A stretch of 33,773 bases of DNA from Modestobacter marinus (GTDB lineage: Bacteria > Actinomycetota > Actinomycetes > Mycobacteriales > Geodermatophilaceae): NCBI RefSeq assembly GCF_019799945.1, contig NZ_JABGCH010000041.1:1-33773 (forward strand), read 5' to 3'. The translations under genes were made by a program, and so were the position numbers. How positions within the stretch are numbered: position 1 is the stretch's first letter; each line of letters begins with the position of its first letter. The notes beneath the pieces were generated by a model. It was not told the DNA's origin, ran no database searches, and was given only the letters and a program-made list of their open reading frames with translations. Positions 21,657 to 30,894 of this stretch are shown here, in pieces.

Positions 21657-21705
21657 GGACGCGAGAAGGGCCCCTCCCCGCCGGGGAGGGGCCCTTCTCG
21701 CGTCC
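21657..21705. terminator. Bidirectional terminator between trpG and pknB
   Basis: Perfect 23-bp arms (21657-21679 and 21683-21705) enclose a 3-base loop. The stem core is GAAGGGCCCCTCCCC and its complement. It lies between convergent stops, 18 bases after trpG and 8 bases from pknB. Confidence 0.9.
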
Positions 21706-21713
21706 AGCGACCG

Positions 21714-23492
21714 TCAGCCGGTCGGGCTGGGGGCCGTCGGCGGCGCGGTGGCGGACGGCTCGCTCGTGGTCGGCTCGCTCGGCGTCGGCGTCGGCTCGCC
21801 GGGCACCGGGACGGCGACCAGCAGGGTGACCTCGTCACCGGCGGCCACCGACGAGCCGGCCCCCGGCTCGGTGCCCACCACGGTGCCCTGGGTGACGTCG
21901 TCCCGCTCCACCTGCTGGGTGACGATGAGCCCGTTGTCCAGCCCGGCGGCGATCAGCTCCTGGCGGGCGGCGGCCTCGGCGAGACCGCCGACGTCCGGCA
22001 GGGAGATCGTGCCGGTGGAGATGCCCAGCCGGAAGGCGGCGTCCGGCGCGGCGGCCGTCCCCTCGTCGGGATCGATCGAGACGACGGCGCCCTCGGGCTC
22101 CAGCGAGTCGACCTGGTCGGTGCTGGTGCTGCCGGTGAAGCCCGCGGTCTCGAGCTGGTCGATCGCCTCGTCCTGCTCCAGGCCGATCACGTTCGGGACG
22201 GTCAGGGTGTTCGGGCCCGACCCGATGACCAGCGTCACCGGGGTCTGCTCGTCGACCTGGACGCCGGCCGCCGGGTCGGAGCTCAGGACCAGCCCCCGCT
22301 CGGCCTCGGTGCTCGTCTCCTGCGACACCGTGCCCACGACCAGCCCGGCGCCGGTGAGCGCGGCCCGGGCGTCCGCCTCGCTCTCCCCGACCACCGCCGG
22401 GACGGCGACCTGCGCCATCTCCGGGGGCACGTCGCCGTCCTGGGCCAGCGCCAGGGCCACGCCGACGATCGCGGCGATCAGCACGACGGCACCGACGACC
22501 AGGGCGATCAACCGGTTCCGCTTCTTCTTCCGGGCGTCCTCGTCGTCCTCGCCGTCCCAGGCCTGGTCGGCGTACCGGGTGGCGGGGAAGGCGGCGCCGC
22601 CGATGACCGTGGTCTTCTCGGCGTCGCTCATCACCGGCGTCGCCTCGACCCGCTGGCCGGCGAGGGCGCGCAGCAGGTCGGCGCGCATGTCGGCGGCGGA
22701 CTGGTAGCGGTTGGCCGGGTTCTTGCTCATCGCCTTGAGCAGGATGGCGTCCAGCGCCGGGGGGATGGCCGGGTTCAGCGAGGACGGCGTCTTCGGGTCC
22801 TCGCGGACGTGCTGGTAGGCGACGGCGACCGGGGAGTCGCCGGTGAACGGCGGGGTGCCGGTGACCAGCTCGTAGAGCAGGCAGCCGGCGGAGTAGACGT
22901 CGGAGCGCGCATCGACGCTCTCCCCGCGGGCCTGCTCAGGGGACAGGTACTGGGCGGTGCCGATCACCGCGGCCGTGGAGGTCATCGTCGCGGCCGAGTC
23001 GGAGACGGCGCGGGCGATGCCGAAGTCCATCACCTTGACGGTCCCCTGGGGCGTGATCATCACGTTCCCCGGCTTCACGTCGCGGTGCACGATGCCGTTG
23101 CGGTGGCTGAAGTCCAGGGCCGCGCAGATGTCCGCGGTCAGCTCCATGGCGCGCTCCGCGGACAGCCGCCCCTGGCGGCGCAGCACGTCGCGGAGGGTCT
23201 CGCCCTCCACGTACTCCATGACGATGTACGGGGTGGCGCCGCTGGCGTTCCGGTCCTCGCCCGTGTCGTAGACGGCCACGATGGCCGGGTGGTTCAGCGA
23301 GGCGGCCGCCTGGGCCTCCCGGCGGAACCGCACCTGGGACGACGGGTCGCGGGCCAGGTCCTGGCGCAGCACCTTGACCGCGACCTCGCGGCCCAACCGC
23401 AGGTCCCGGCCGAGGTGCACCTCTGCCATGCCACCGCGGCCGAGCACCCCACCGATCTCGTAGCGCTCGCCGAGCACCTGCGGGCTGGTCAT
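21714..23492 (-). CDS. pknB: Ser/Thr protein kinase PknB with three PASTA domains
   Basis: The protein is 592 aa. Kinase domain about 11-275: Gly loop GRGGMAEV, catalytic Lys40, HRDVKPGN (Asp138), DFG 156-158 and an activation loop TMTSTAAVIGT with Thr residues where PknB autophosphorylates. A juxtamembrane part is followed by a helix at about 328-350. The outside part has three PASTA repeats (about 362-425, 430-494, 496-562) and a Pro/Thr/Ser-rich tail; mycobacterial PknB has four PASTA. PASTA domains bind muropeptides and localise the kinase to septum and poles, where it phosphorylates cell-wall synthesis proteins. ATG 23492 has GAGAGGA about eight bases upstream. It is the last gene of the fhaA-pknB operon. 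Confidence 0.95.
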   Translation of the reverse strand: MTSPQVLGERYEIGGVLGRGGMAEVHLGRDLRLGREVAVKVLRQDLARDPSSQVRFRREAQAAASLNHPAIVAVYDTGEDRNASGATPYIVMEYVEGETLRDVLRRQGRLSAERAMELTADICAALDFSHRNGIVHRDVKPGNVMITPQGTVKVMDFGIARAVSDSAATMTSTAAVIGTAQYLSPEQARGESVDARSDVYSAGCLLYELVTGTPPFTGDSPVAVAYQHVREDPKTPSSLNPAIPPALDAILLKAMSKNPANRYQSAADMRADLLRALAGQRVEATPVMSDAEKTTVIGGAAFPATRYADQAWDGEDDEDARKKKRNRLIALVVGAVVLIAAIVGVALALAQDGDVPPEMAQVAVPAVVGESEADARAALTGAGLVVGTVSQETSTEAERGLVLSSDPAAGVQVDEQTPVTLVIGSGPNTLTVPNVIGLEQDEAIDQLETAGFTGSTSTDQVDSLEPEGAVVSIDPDEGTAAAPDAAFRLGISTGTISLPDVGGLAEAAARQELIAAGLDNGLIVTQQVERDDVTQGTVVGTEPGAGSSVAAGDEVTLLVAVPVPGEPTPTPSEPTTSEPSATAPPTAPSPTG

Positions 23493-23634
23493 CGGGGGTC
23501 CTCTCGGGCGGTGCGGTACAGCTGGGCCGGCCGGCCGGCCGGCGGGCGCACGAGGGCGTGCGCCGCGCCGTCGGGGAGCCTAATCGCTGGCGGCAGCTGC
23601 TCCGGCGCGACGCGGAGGGAGCGGGACGTGTGTG

Positions 23635-25350
23635 TCATGGGGTGCCCGAGGGGTGCGCGACCACGGCCTGCTCGTCGGCCTCCGCGCTCGGGGAGGTCGA
23701 CGGGGCGGTCGCGGAGGCGGACGGCGCGGGCGGCGGCGCGGTCGACGTGTCGGCAGGCCGGGACGTCGAGGTCTCCGCGGGCCGGGACGTCGAGGTCTCC
23801 GCGGGGCGGGACGTCGAGGTCTCCGCAGGTGCCTCAGACGTCTCAGTGGGGGCCGCGGTGGTCGCCGGGGCCTCCGTGGTCGGCTCGGCGTCGTCCGTCG
23901 GATCCCCGCCCGGCGTGTACGCGTCCGGGGTGAAGAACAGGACGATCTCCTGGCCCTGGGTGAGCGTGCCCGACGCCGGGTCGGCGGTGACCACGGTGTC
24001 CTCGTCGAGCGGCCGGCCGACCGCGGCGAGCTGCGCGTCGCTGGCCTCCTCGGGGTCGACCTGCAGGCCCAGCCCCTCGAGCTGCTCGGCGACCTCGTCG
24101 ACGTCCCGGCCGACGTAGCCGGCCACGTCGAACTCGATGCCCCCGGTGGAGTTCGTGCTCGCCGACTCCGTCGGGGCGGCACTGGTGGCCGAGCCGGTGC
24201 CGACGGTGTCCCCGGAGTCAGGGTCCTCGCCCCCGGACAGCAGGCCCCAGGCGGTGCCGGCGAGGACCAGGAGCACCGCGAGCGCGCCGGCCACCCACAG
24301 CAGCCGCCGCCGGGAGGCGGCCCGGCCCGCGTCGCCGCCGTCCCAGCCGCCGGGACCGGCACCGTCGCCGCCGTCACCGCCGGTCGGCGGGCCCTGGAGC
24401 GGCGGCATGGTGCGCGGAGCGGTGCCCGGATCCGCGCGCAGGGTCCCGGTCGGGAGCATGCTCGTGGCGGCGCCGGCGGAGGTCAGCGCCGTGGTCACCG
24501 CCGTCGGCGGGGGCGCTGCTCCTCCGGCCGCCACCTGGCGGACCGCGGCGGCGAAGGCGCCGCCGTCGGGGTACCGGGCGGCGGGGTCCTTGGCCAGCGC
24601 CCGCTCGATGAGCGCCTTGACCGGGCCGGGCACGTCGGCCGGCATCGGCGGTGGCGGCCGGTTGATCTGCGCCAGGGCGATCGCGACCTGCGACTCCCCG
24701 TCGAACGGGCGGGTGCCGGCCACGCACTCGTAGCCGAGGACGCCGAGGGAGTACACGTCCGAGGCGGCGGTGACGACGAAGCCCTGCGCCTGCTCGGGGG
24801 AGAGGTACTGCGCGGTGCCGACCACCATGCCGGTGCGGGTCAGCGGTGCGGCGTCCCGGGCGTAGGCGATGCCGAAGTCGGTCAGCTTCACCACGCCGTC
24901 GGGACGCACCAGCAGGTTCCCCGGCTTGATGTCCCGGTGCACCATCCCGGCGGCGTGGGCCGCGGACAGCCCGTCACCGGCCTGGGCGAGCACGTCGAGG
25001 GTCTGCGCGGCGGTGAGCCGCCCGTGCTCGGCGAGGATCGTCACCAGGGGCTTGCCCTCGACCAGCTCCATCACCAGGTAGGCCAGCCGGTGCCCGTCGA
25101 CCACGGTCTCGCCGTAGTCGTAGACCGAGGCGATGTTCGGGTGCGAGAGGGCGGCGGTGTGGCGGGCCTCGTTCCGGAACCGGATGAGGAAGCTCGAGTC
25201 GCCGGTGTACTCGCTGCGCAGCACCTTGATCGCCACGGCCCGGCCCAGGGTCCGGTCCCGGCCGCGCCAGACCTCACCCATGCCACCGGTCGCGATGGGG
25301 GCCGTGACCTCGAAGCGGTCGGCGAGCACGGTCCCGACGTGGACCGCCAT
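23635..25350 (-). CDS. pknA: Ser/Thr protein kinase PknA with an outside PASTA-like domain
   Basis: The protein is 571 aa. Kinase domain about 10-275: ATGGMGEV loop, Lys42, HRDIKPGN (Asp140), DFG 158-160, activation loop LTRTGMVVGT. A long Gly/Pro-rich linker leads to a membrane helix at about 350-372. An outside domain at 406-474 (VAGYVGRDVDEVAEQLEGLG ... ADPASGTLTQGQEIVLFF) has PASTA character. Mycobacterial PknA is shorter and lacks PASTA. A Ser/Thr/Pro-rich tail contains three RPAETSTS-type repeats (509-535). The start at ATG 25350 overlaps the pbpA stop (ATGA). It phosphorylates division and cell-wall proteins with PknB. Confidence 0.93.
   Translation of the reverse strand: MAVHVGTVLADRFEVTAPIATGGMGEVWRGRDRTLGRAVAIKVLRSEYTGDSSFLIRFRNEARHTAALSHPNIASVYDYGETVVDGHRLAYLVMELVEGKPLVTILAEHGRLTAAQTLDVLAQAGDGLSAAHAAGMVHRDIKPGNLLVRPDGVVKLTDFGIAYARDAAPLTRTGMVVGTAQYLSPEQAQGFVVTAASDVYSLGVLGYECVAGTRPFDGESQVAIALAQINRPPPPMPADVPGPVKALIERALAKDPAARYPDGGAFAAAVRQVAAGGAAPPPTAVTTALTSAGAATSMLPTGTLRADPGTAPRTMPPLQGPPTGGDGGDGAGPGGWDGGDAGRAASRRRLLWVAGALAVLLVLAGTAWGLLSGGEDPDSGDTVGTGSATSAAPTESASTNSTGGIEFDVAGYVGRDVDEVAEQLEGLGLQVDPEEASDAQLAAVGRPLDEDTVVTADPASGTLTQGQEIVLFFTPDAYTPGGDPTDDAEPTTEAPATTAAPTETSEAPAETSTSRPAETSTSRPAETSTSRPADTSTAPPPAPSASATAPSTSPSAEADEQAVVAHPSGTP
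23757..23828 (-). repeat. Three 24-bp tandem repeats in the pknA 3' region
   Basis: Units at 23757-23780, 23781-23804 and 23805-23828 are nearly identical (core GGGACGTCGAGGTCTCCGCG). Each encodes eight residues, ETSTSRPA in the protein. The copy number is likely to vary between strains. Confidence 0.9.
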
Positions 25351-26783
25351 CAGCCGCCACCCTGGCCCAGGTAGGCCTCCATCACCTGGCGGGCGATGGG
25401 GGCGGACAGGTCGCCACCGGTGCCCCCGCCGTTGCGCACGAACACGGCGACGGCGATCTGCGGGTCGGCGGCGGGGGTGAAGCCGATGAACCAGTTGTGG
25501 TCGGGGCCGGCGTTCTCCGCCGTCCCGGTCTTGCCGGCGACCTCGACGCCGCTGATCTGCGCCCGCCGGCCGGAGCCGTTCTCGACGACGCTGGTCATCA
25601 TCCCGGTGAGCTGGTCGGCGACCTCGGGGGAGACCGGCCGGCTCATCTCCTCCGGGTCGGTCTGGTCGACCACCGTGAGGTCGGGGGCCTGCACCGAGTC
25701 GACCAGGTAGGGCCGCATCAGCGAGCCGTCGTTGGCGACGGCGGCGGCGATCATCGCCGCCTGCAGGGGCGTGACCACGACGTTCTGCTGGCCGATCGAG
25801 GCGACGCCGAGCTCGGCGGCGGTGGCGATGTCCCCGACCGTGCTGCCGGCGACCGGCAGCGGCATCTCGAAGCCCTCGTCGTCGAGCCCGAACTGCTCGG
25901 CCATCTCGCGGACCTGCTCCTCGCCGAGGTCGATGCCGAGCTGGGCGAAGGCGGTGTTGCAGGAGATCGTCAGCGCGTCGGTGAGCGACTGCTGGCCGCT
26001 GGGGTCGCAGGGGTCGTTGCCGAAGTTGTTCAGCGTCGTGGCGGTGTTGGGCAGCGTGAGCTCCTGCGGCGCGGGCACCACCGTGTCGGGCGCGTAGTCG
26101 CCGGAGGACAGCGCGGCGGCGGATACGATGACCTTGAAGATCGAGCCCGGCGGGTAGCGCTCGCTGATCGCCTGGTTGGTGATCTGGTCGTCGTCCAGCG
26201 ACTCCCGGTAGGCGCGGATCGCGGCCGGGTCGTGGCTGGACAGCTGCGCCGGGTCGAACGTCGGCGTGCTGGCCAGCGCCAGCACCTTCCCGGTGGACGG
26301 CTCCAGCGCCACCACGGCCCCGGTGAGGCCGTCGAGGGCGTCCATGGCCACCTGCTGCGTCGCGCCGTCCAGGGTCAGCTGCACGTTGCCGCCGGAGGGG
26401 TCGCGGCCGGTGAACAGGTCGGCGAGCCGGCGGACCCACAGCCGGTCGTCGGTGCCGGCGAGGACGTCGTTCTCCGCCCGCTCGATCCCGGTGTTGCCGT
26501 AGATCACCGAGTAGTAGCCGGTGACCGGGGCGTACACCGGCCCCTGCGCGTACTGGCGCAGGTAGGTGAGGGAGTCCTCGGTGGGCACCGAGGAGGCGAT
26601 CTCGTTGCCGTCGACGACGATCGCCCCGCGCTCGCGGTCGTACTCCTCGGCGAGGATCCGGGTGTTCCGCGGGTTCTCCCGCAGGGAGTCCGCCCGGACC
26701 ACCTGGATGATGTTGACGTTGACGATCAGCAACGTGAACAGGACCAGGACGCTGATCGCGACCTTGCGGAGCGGGGCGTTCAC
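25350..26783 (-). CDS. pbpA: Class B penicillin-binding protein (transpeptidase) PbpA
   Basis: The protein is 477 aa. One N-terminal anchor (about 8-27) is followed by a dimerisation part and a transpeptidase domain with PPGSIFK (nucleophile Ser214, Lys217), SCN at 274-276 and KTG at 418-420. It crosslinks septal or lateral peptidoglycan on the outer face of the membrane and pairs with the SEDS protein RodA encoded just before it. GTG 26783 is chosen from the GTGA overlap with the rodA stop; a long frame upstream of it is Arg/Pro-rich shadow sequence. Length and motifs match mycobacterial PbpA. The gene ends in an ATGA overlap with pknA. Confidence 0.95.
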   Translation of the reverse strand: MNAPLRKVAISVLVLFTLLIVNVNIIQVVRADSLRENPRNTRILAEEYDRERGAIVVDGNEIASSVPTEDSLTYLRQYAQGPVYAPVTGYYSVIYGNTGIERAENDVLAGTDDRLWVRRLADLFTGRDPSGGNVQLTLDGATQQVAMDALDGLTGAVVALEPSTGKVLALASTPTFDPAQLSSHDPAAIRAYRESLDDDQITNQAISERYPPGSIFKVIVSAAALSSGDYAPDTVVPAPQELTLPNTATTLNNFGNDPCDPSGQQSLTDALTISCNTAFAQLGIDLGEEQVREMAEQFGLDDEGFEMPLPVAGSTVGDIATAAELGVASIGQQNVVVTPLQAAMIAAAVANDGSLMRPYLVDSVQAPDLTVVDQTDPEEMSRPVSPEVADQLTGMMTSVVENGSGRRAQISGVEVAGKTGTAENAGPDHNWFIGFTPAADPQIAVAVFVRNGGGTGGDLSAPIARQVMEAYLGQGGG

Positions 26784-28204
26784 GGGCGCACGACCTCGGT
26801 CGGGGCGTCGGTCAGCTTCGGCGGCGTGGGCGCCGGGGGCGCGGTGGGCCGGCGGGCGGCGTCGCTGATCCGGACCAGCAGCGCCACCAGGCCGAAGTTG
26901 GCCACCAGCGAGGAGCCGCCGTAGGCCAGGAACGGCGTGGTGAGGCCGGTCAGCGGGAGCAGGCCGGTCACCCCGCCGAGGACGACGAACACCTGCCACG
27001 CGACGGCGAAGGCCAGGCCCGCCGACAGCAGCTTGCCGAAGCCGTCGCGCACCACGAGGGAGGTCCGCAAGCCTCGCTCGACCAGCACCAGGTACAGCAG
27101 GATCACCGCGACCAGGCCGAAGAGCCCCAGCTCCTCCCCGATCGCCGAGGCGATGAAGTCGCTCTTGGCCACCGGGACCTGGTCCGGCCGGCCGCCGCCG
27201 AGCCCCGCGCCGAACAGGCCGCCGGTGCCCAGGCCGAACAGCGACTGGACGATCTGGTAACCGCCCTCGTCGGCGTAGGCGAACGGGTCCAGCCAGGTGT
27301 CCACGCGCACCCGCACGTGACCGAACAGCTGGTAGGCGACGAACGCGCCGCCGCTGAACAGCAGCAGACCGATGATCAGCCAGCTCGCCCGCTCGGTGGC
27401 GACGTAGAGCATCACCACGAAGATGCCGAACAGCAGCAGCGAGCTGCCCAGGTCCCGCTCGAAGACCAGCACCAGGATCGAGGCCGCCCAGGCGACGAGC
27501 ACCGGGCCGAGGTCGCGGCCGCGGGGCAGCTCCAGGCCGGCGACCTTGCGGCTGGCCAGCGCGAGCACGTCCCGCTTGTCGACCAGGTACGCGGCGAAGA
27601 AGACGATCAGGCAGATCTTGGCGAACTCACCGGGCTGGATGGAGAAGCCGGCGACCCGGATCCACAGCTTCGCGCCGTAGACCTCGGAGATCGAGGCGGG
27701 CAGGACCGCGGGGATCGCCAGCAGCACGAGGCCGACCAGGGCGAGGGTGTAGGCGAAGCGGGCCAGCACCCGGTGGTCGCGGACCACCACCAGGACGGCG
27801 GTGAACAGCCCGAGCCCGACGGTCGCCCAGAGCAGCTGGACCGGGGCGTCCTCCCCGCTGCTGTTGCTCCCGAGCTGGTCCCCGGCGATGTCCAGCCGGT
27901 GGATCATCGACAGGCCGAGGCCGACCAGCACCGCGACGCAGGGCAGCAGCAGCGGGTCGGCGTAGGGCGCGAACCGGCGCACCAGGACGTGCGCGACCAG
28001 CCACAGGGCGGTGAACCAGGCGCCGAAGGTGGCCACCTCGCTGGTCAGCGACCCGGTCATGGTGATGTCGACGATGCACTGGGCGGCCATGGTGATCAGC
28101 ACCGCGAACCCCAGCAGCGCGAGCTCGGTGCCGCGCCGCTTCGGTACGGGCCCACTGCCCGCCGCGGACGCCCGGGGGTCGGTCCCCGGTCCGGGCGTGA
28201 CCAC
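26780..28204 (-). CDS. rodA: SEDS-family peptidoglycan polymerase RodA/FtsW
   Basis: The protein is 474 aa with about 12 membrane helices. Conserved SEDS parts include the loop WLDPFAYADEGGYQIVQSLF, followed by GTGGLFGAGLGGGRPDQVPV, then KSDFIASAIGEELGLFG (with the catalytic-type Asp region) and PLTGLTTPFLAYGGSS near the end. It polymerises lipid II glycan strands with the class B PBP next door. GTG 28204 shares one base with the pstP TAG and no Shine-Dalgarno is evident, so translation is coupled to pstP. Position and length agree with rodA of the mycobacterial pknB operon. Confidence 0.95.
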   Translation of the reverse strand: MVTPGPGTDPRASAAGSGPVPKRRGTELALLGFAVLITMAAQCIVDITMTGSLTSEVATFGAWFTALWLVAHVLVRRFAPYADPLLLPCVAVLVGLGLSMIHRLDIAGDQLGSNSSGEDAPVQLLWATVGLGLFTAVLVVVRDHRVLARFAYTLALVGLVLLAIPAVLPASISEVYGAKLWIRVAGFSIQPGEFAKICLIVFFAAYLVDKRDVLALASRKVAGLELPRGRDLGPVLVAWAASILVLVFERDLGSSLLLFGIFVVMLYVATERASWLIIGLLLFSGGAFVAYQLFGHVRVRVDTWLDPFAYADEGGYQIVQSLFGLGTGGLFGAGLGGGRPDQVPVAKSDFIASAIGEELGLFGLVAVILLYLVLVERGLRTSLVVRDGFGKLLSAGLAFAVAWQVFVVLGGVTGLLPLTGLTTPFLAYGGSSLVANFGLVALLVRISDAARRPTAPPAPTPPKLTDAPTEVVRP

Positions 28205-29592
28205 TAGTCGACCTCCCGGCAGTCCACTCCCGGCTCATCGGAGCGGGACGGCCCCGTCGTCGGGGTGGGCGGCGGCGCCGACTCGGTGGCCGGCGGCACG
28301 TCGGTGCTGGTCGGCTGGGCACCCTCGGTCGTGGGCGCGGCGCTGCTGGGGGAGGCGGTGCTGGAGGCGGTGCTGGAGGCGGTGCGGCAGACCGGCAGCT
28401 GCTGGGCGCGGAGGTTGTCCAGGATCCGCTCGGCGTCGTCCCGGTCGTCGGCGGTGATGCCGCCGGCCACGCGGTTGCGCGCGGCCTGGGTGAGGTCGGT
28501 GGTGGCCATCGCGGTCGCCTGGTCCAGGCGGTACAGCTCCAGCCCGACGATCGAGGTGTTCAGGCCCTGGAAGACCGCCACCCGCTCCCCGTCGTCGGTC
28601 TCGGCGACGCCGACGAACCAGTGGCCCAGCACGAAGGCGTAGGCGCCGATCGCGGCAGCGCCGACGAGCGCGGCCGCGGCCACGACGACGAGCGCGGTGC
28701 GCAGGGGACGGCGGCGGTGCTCCGGCGGGGAGACGGTGGCGGCGGTCGCCGACGGGGCGGCGGCCGCGGGGCCGGCCAGCGCCGCCCGCCCGGCCGCGGA
28801 CCCGGGATCCACCTGCCGCTGACCGGCGTTGTCACCGGCGGCGCCGTCCACGACCGGCTCGATCGAGACCCGGCCGTCGTCCTCGACGACGTCGGCCACG
28901 ATGCACGTGATGTTGTCCGGGCCGCCGCTGCGCAGCGCGAGCTCGATCAGCCGGTCCGCGGTCGCCTGCGGATCGGGGTCGCGCAGCGCCTGGGCCAGCG
29001 TCTCGAAGCTGACCACCCCGGACAGCCCGTCGGAGCACAGCATGTAGCGGTCCCCGGCGCGGGCGTCGCGCATCGACAGGTCCGGCTCGACGTCCTGGCC
29101 GTTGAGGGCGCGCAGCAGCAGCGAGCGCTGCGGGTGGCTGTTGGCCTCCTCCTCGGTGATCCGGCCGTCGTCGATCAGCGTCTGCACGAAGGTGTCGTCG
29201 TGGGTGATCTGGCTGAGCTCGCCGTCGCGCATCAGGTAGGCGCGGGAGTCACCGACGTGGCACAACCCCAGCCGCCCGCCGGCGAACAGGACGGCGGTCA
29301 GCGTGGTGCCCATGCCCTCCAGCTGCGGCTGCTCGCGGATCACCTCGCGCAGGTGCTCGCTGCCCTCGAACACCGCCTGCCGGAGCGCCTGCAGCAGGTC
29401 GCCGGAGGGGGCGTCGTCGTCCAGGTGCTCCAGCGCGGCGATGACCACCTTGCTGGCGACGTCACCCGCCGCGTGGCCGCCCATGCCGTCGGCGACGGCG
29501 AGCAGCCGCGGCCCGGCGTAGACCGAGTCCTGGTTGGTGCCGCGGATGAGCCCGCGGTCGGAGCGCGCGGCGTAGCGCAGGACGAGCGTCAT
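28204..29592 (-). CDS. pstP: PP2C-type Ser/Thr protein phosphatase PstP
   Basis: The protein is 462 aa. PP2C domain 1-240: RGTNQDS, ADGMGGHAAGD, GTTLTAV, HVGDSRAYL, CSDGLSG and GGPDNIT provide the Asp ligands for the two to three Mn/Mg ions. A Pro/Ala linker leads to a membrane helix at about 298-323 and an outside domain of about 90 residues rich in Ala/Thr/Asp, with a Ser/Thr/Pro tail and two cysteines. It dephosphorylates PknA, PknB and their substrates. ATG 29592 overlaps the fhaB stop (ATGA). It is the only phosphatase of the operon, as in mycobacteria. Confidence 0.95.
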   Translation of the reverse strand: MTLVLRYAARSDRGLIRGTNQDSVYAGPRLLAVADGMGGHAAGDVASKVVIAALEHLDDDAPSGDLLQALRQAVFEGSEHLREVIREQPQLEGMGTTLTAVLFAGGRLGLCHVGDSRAYLMRDGELSQITHDDTFVQTLIDDGRITEEEANSHPQRSLLLRALNGQDVEPDLSMRDARAGDRYMLCSDGLSGVVSFETLAQALRDPDPQATADRLIELALRSGGPDNITCIVADVVEDDGRVSIEPVVDGAAGDNAGQRQVDPGSAAGRAALAGPAAAAPSATAATVSPPEHRRRPLRTALVVVAAAALVGAAAIGAYAFVLGHWFVGVAETDDGERVAVFQGLNTSIVGLELYRLDQATAMATTDLTQAARNRVAGGITADDRDDAERILDNLRAQQLPVCRTASSTASSTASPSSAAPTTEGAQPTSTDVPPATESAPPPTPTTGPSRSDEPGVDCREVD

Positions 29593-30044
29593 GAGCGGAG
29601 CTCCAGCACGGTCTGACCGATCCGGATCGGCTGGCCGGGGGAGACCAGCAGCGGGCCCTGGACCCGTTGCTGGTCGAGGTAGGTGCCGTTGGTGGAGCCG
29701 AGGTCCTCGACGTACCACTGACCCCCGCGGTTGGTGAGCCGCGCGTGGCGGGAGGAGGCGAAGTCGTCGGTGAGCACCAGCGTCGAGTCGTCGGCGCGGC
29801 CGATCAGGATGGCCTGCTCCCCGAGGGTGATGCGGGTGCCGGACAGCGGGCCGGCGGTCACCACGAGGTGGCGCGGCCCGCGGCGCTTGCGGCCGGCCTG
29901 CGCCCGCGGCGGGACCGAGGTGACCCGCCCCGGGCGGCCGCCGAAGAGGTCGGCGCGGACCACGCGGAAGGCCGCGAGGATGAACAGCCAGAGCAGCAGC
30001 AGGAACCCGAACCGGAACGCCTGGAGCACGATCTCGGAGGTCAC
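29589..30044 (-). CDS. fhaB: FHA-domain membrane protein FhaB (FipA)
   Basis: The protein is 151 aa. One N-terminal membrane helix (about 8-28) and a basic linker lead to an FHA domain at about 66-149 with the phosphothreonine-binding residues IGR, SSRHA and GSTNGTYLDQQRV. It binds phosphothreonine on kinase targets and in mycobacteria links FtsZ and FtsQ under stress. GTG 30044 is taken as the start; the preceding codons belong to the fhaA-fhaB gap (67 bases). It is followed at once by pstP with overlap. Family and position are certain. Confidence 0.94.
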   Translation of the reverse strand: MTSEIVLQAFRFGFLLLLWLFILAAFRVVRADLFGGRPGRVTSVPPRAQAGRKRRGPRHLVVTAGPLSGTRITLGEQAILIGRADDSTLVLTDDFASSRHARLTNRGGQWYVEDLGSTNGTYLDQQRVQGPLLVSPGQPIRIGQTVLELRS

Positions 30045-30111
30045 GACGTGGCCTTACCGGCGCTCGTCGGCGGGGGCCGGTGGGTCTTCCCGGGTGCGGT
30101 GCCCCGAACGG

Positions 30112-30894
30112 TCACGGGCCGTCCTGTCGGTACACCAGCACGGAGTGACCGATCCGGATCACGTCGCCGTCGGCGAGGTCCTGCCGGCTCACGCGCCGGC
30201 CGTTGACCAGGGTGCCGTTGGTCGAGCCGAGGTCCTCGACGGTCACCGTGCCGCCGGACAGCTGCACGTCGACGTGCTTGCGGCTCACCCCGGTGTCGGG
30301 GAGCCGGATGTCGGCCTCGGTGCCGCGGCCCAGCACGTTGCTCCCCGGCTCGAGCACGTGCTTGGTGCCGGGTCCGTCGACGACCAGCACGTGGGTGGTG
30401 CGCATCCCGACCCGCCCGGTGAAGGCCGGGTCCTGGGCGCCGGTGTCGGTGGGCATGCGGCCGCGGCCGGCCAGCGGCGGCAGCGGCGGGACGCCTGAGG
30501 TGGGGGCGTGCTCGCGGGCGGGGGCGCCGCTGACGTGCGAGGCGACCTCGAAGACGCCGGTGCGCAGCTCCTCGTCGCGCTCCAGCCGCACCTCGACGTC
30601 GTCGAAGGTCTGGTACCCCTCGCGCTGGATGTGCTCGGTGACCATGGCGGCCAGCTCGGCCGACAGCTGGTCGGACCACTCGGCGAGGTTGTCGTGGTCG
30701 ACCGGACCCAGGGTCACGACGTAGACGTTGGGGGCGAGCACGCGGCCGCCGCTGAGCACGTTCCGCTGCTCGTCGGCCTCCCGCTGGAGGGCGTTGGCGA
30801 TCTCGGCGGGATGGACCTTGCCCTTGAAGACCCGGGCGAAGGCGAGCCCGACCATGCCCTCGAGGCGTCGCTCGAAGCGCTGCAGCACACCCAC
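30112..30894 (-). CDS. fhaA: FHA-domain protein FhaA with N-terminal DUF3662
   Basis: The protein is 260 aa. An N-terminal DUF3662 domain (1-115, VLQRFERRLEGMVGLAFARV ... ALQREAD) is followed by a short linker (about 116-165) and a C-terminal FHA domain (168-255) with LGRGTEADIRLPDTGVSRKH and GSTNGTLVNGRRV. The mycobacterial protein is about 527 aa because of a long Gly/Tyr/Pro-rich linker; here that linker is nearly absent. FhaA binds the phosphorylated MurJ pseudokinase domain and restrains peptidoglycan precursor export. GTG 30894 has AAGGGAG five bases upstream. It is the first gene of the operon. Confidence 0.94.
   Translation of the reverse strand: MGVLQRFERRLEGMVGLAFARVFKGKVHPAEIANALQREADEQRNVLSGGRVLAPNVYVVTLGPVDHDNLAEWSDQLSAELAAMVTEHIQREGYQTFDDVEVRLERDEELRTGVFEVASHVSGAPAREHAPTSGVPPLPPLAGRGRMPTDTGAQDPAFTGRVGMRTTHVLVVDGPGTKHVLEPGSNVLGRGTEADIRLPDTGVSRKHVDVQLSGGTVTVEDLGSTNGTLVNGRRVSRQDLADGDVIRIGHSVLVYRQDGP

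Noticed and set aside
23757-23828. CRISPR-like repeats
   Set aside because: The three 24-bp units are directly adjacent with no spacers and encode an in-frame protein repeat. No cas gene is present.
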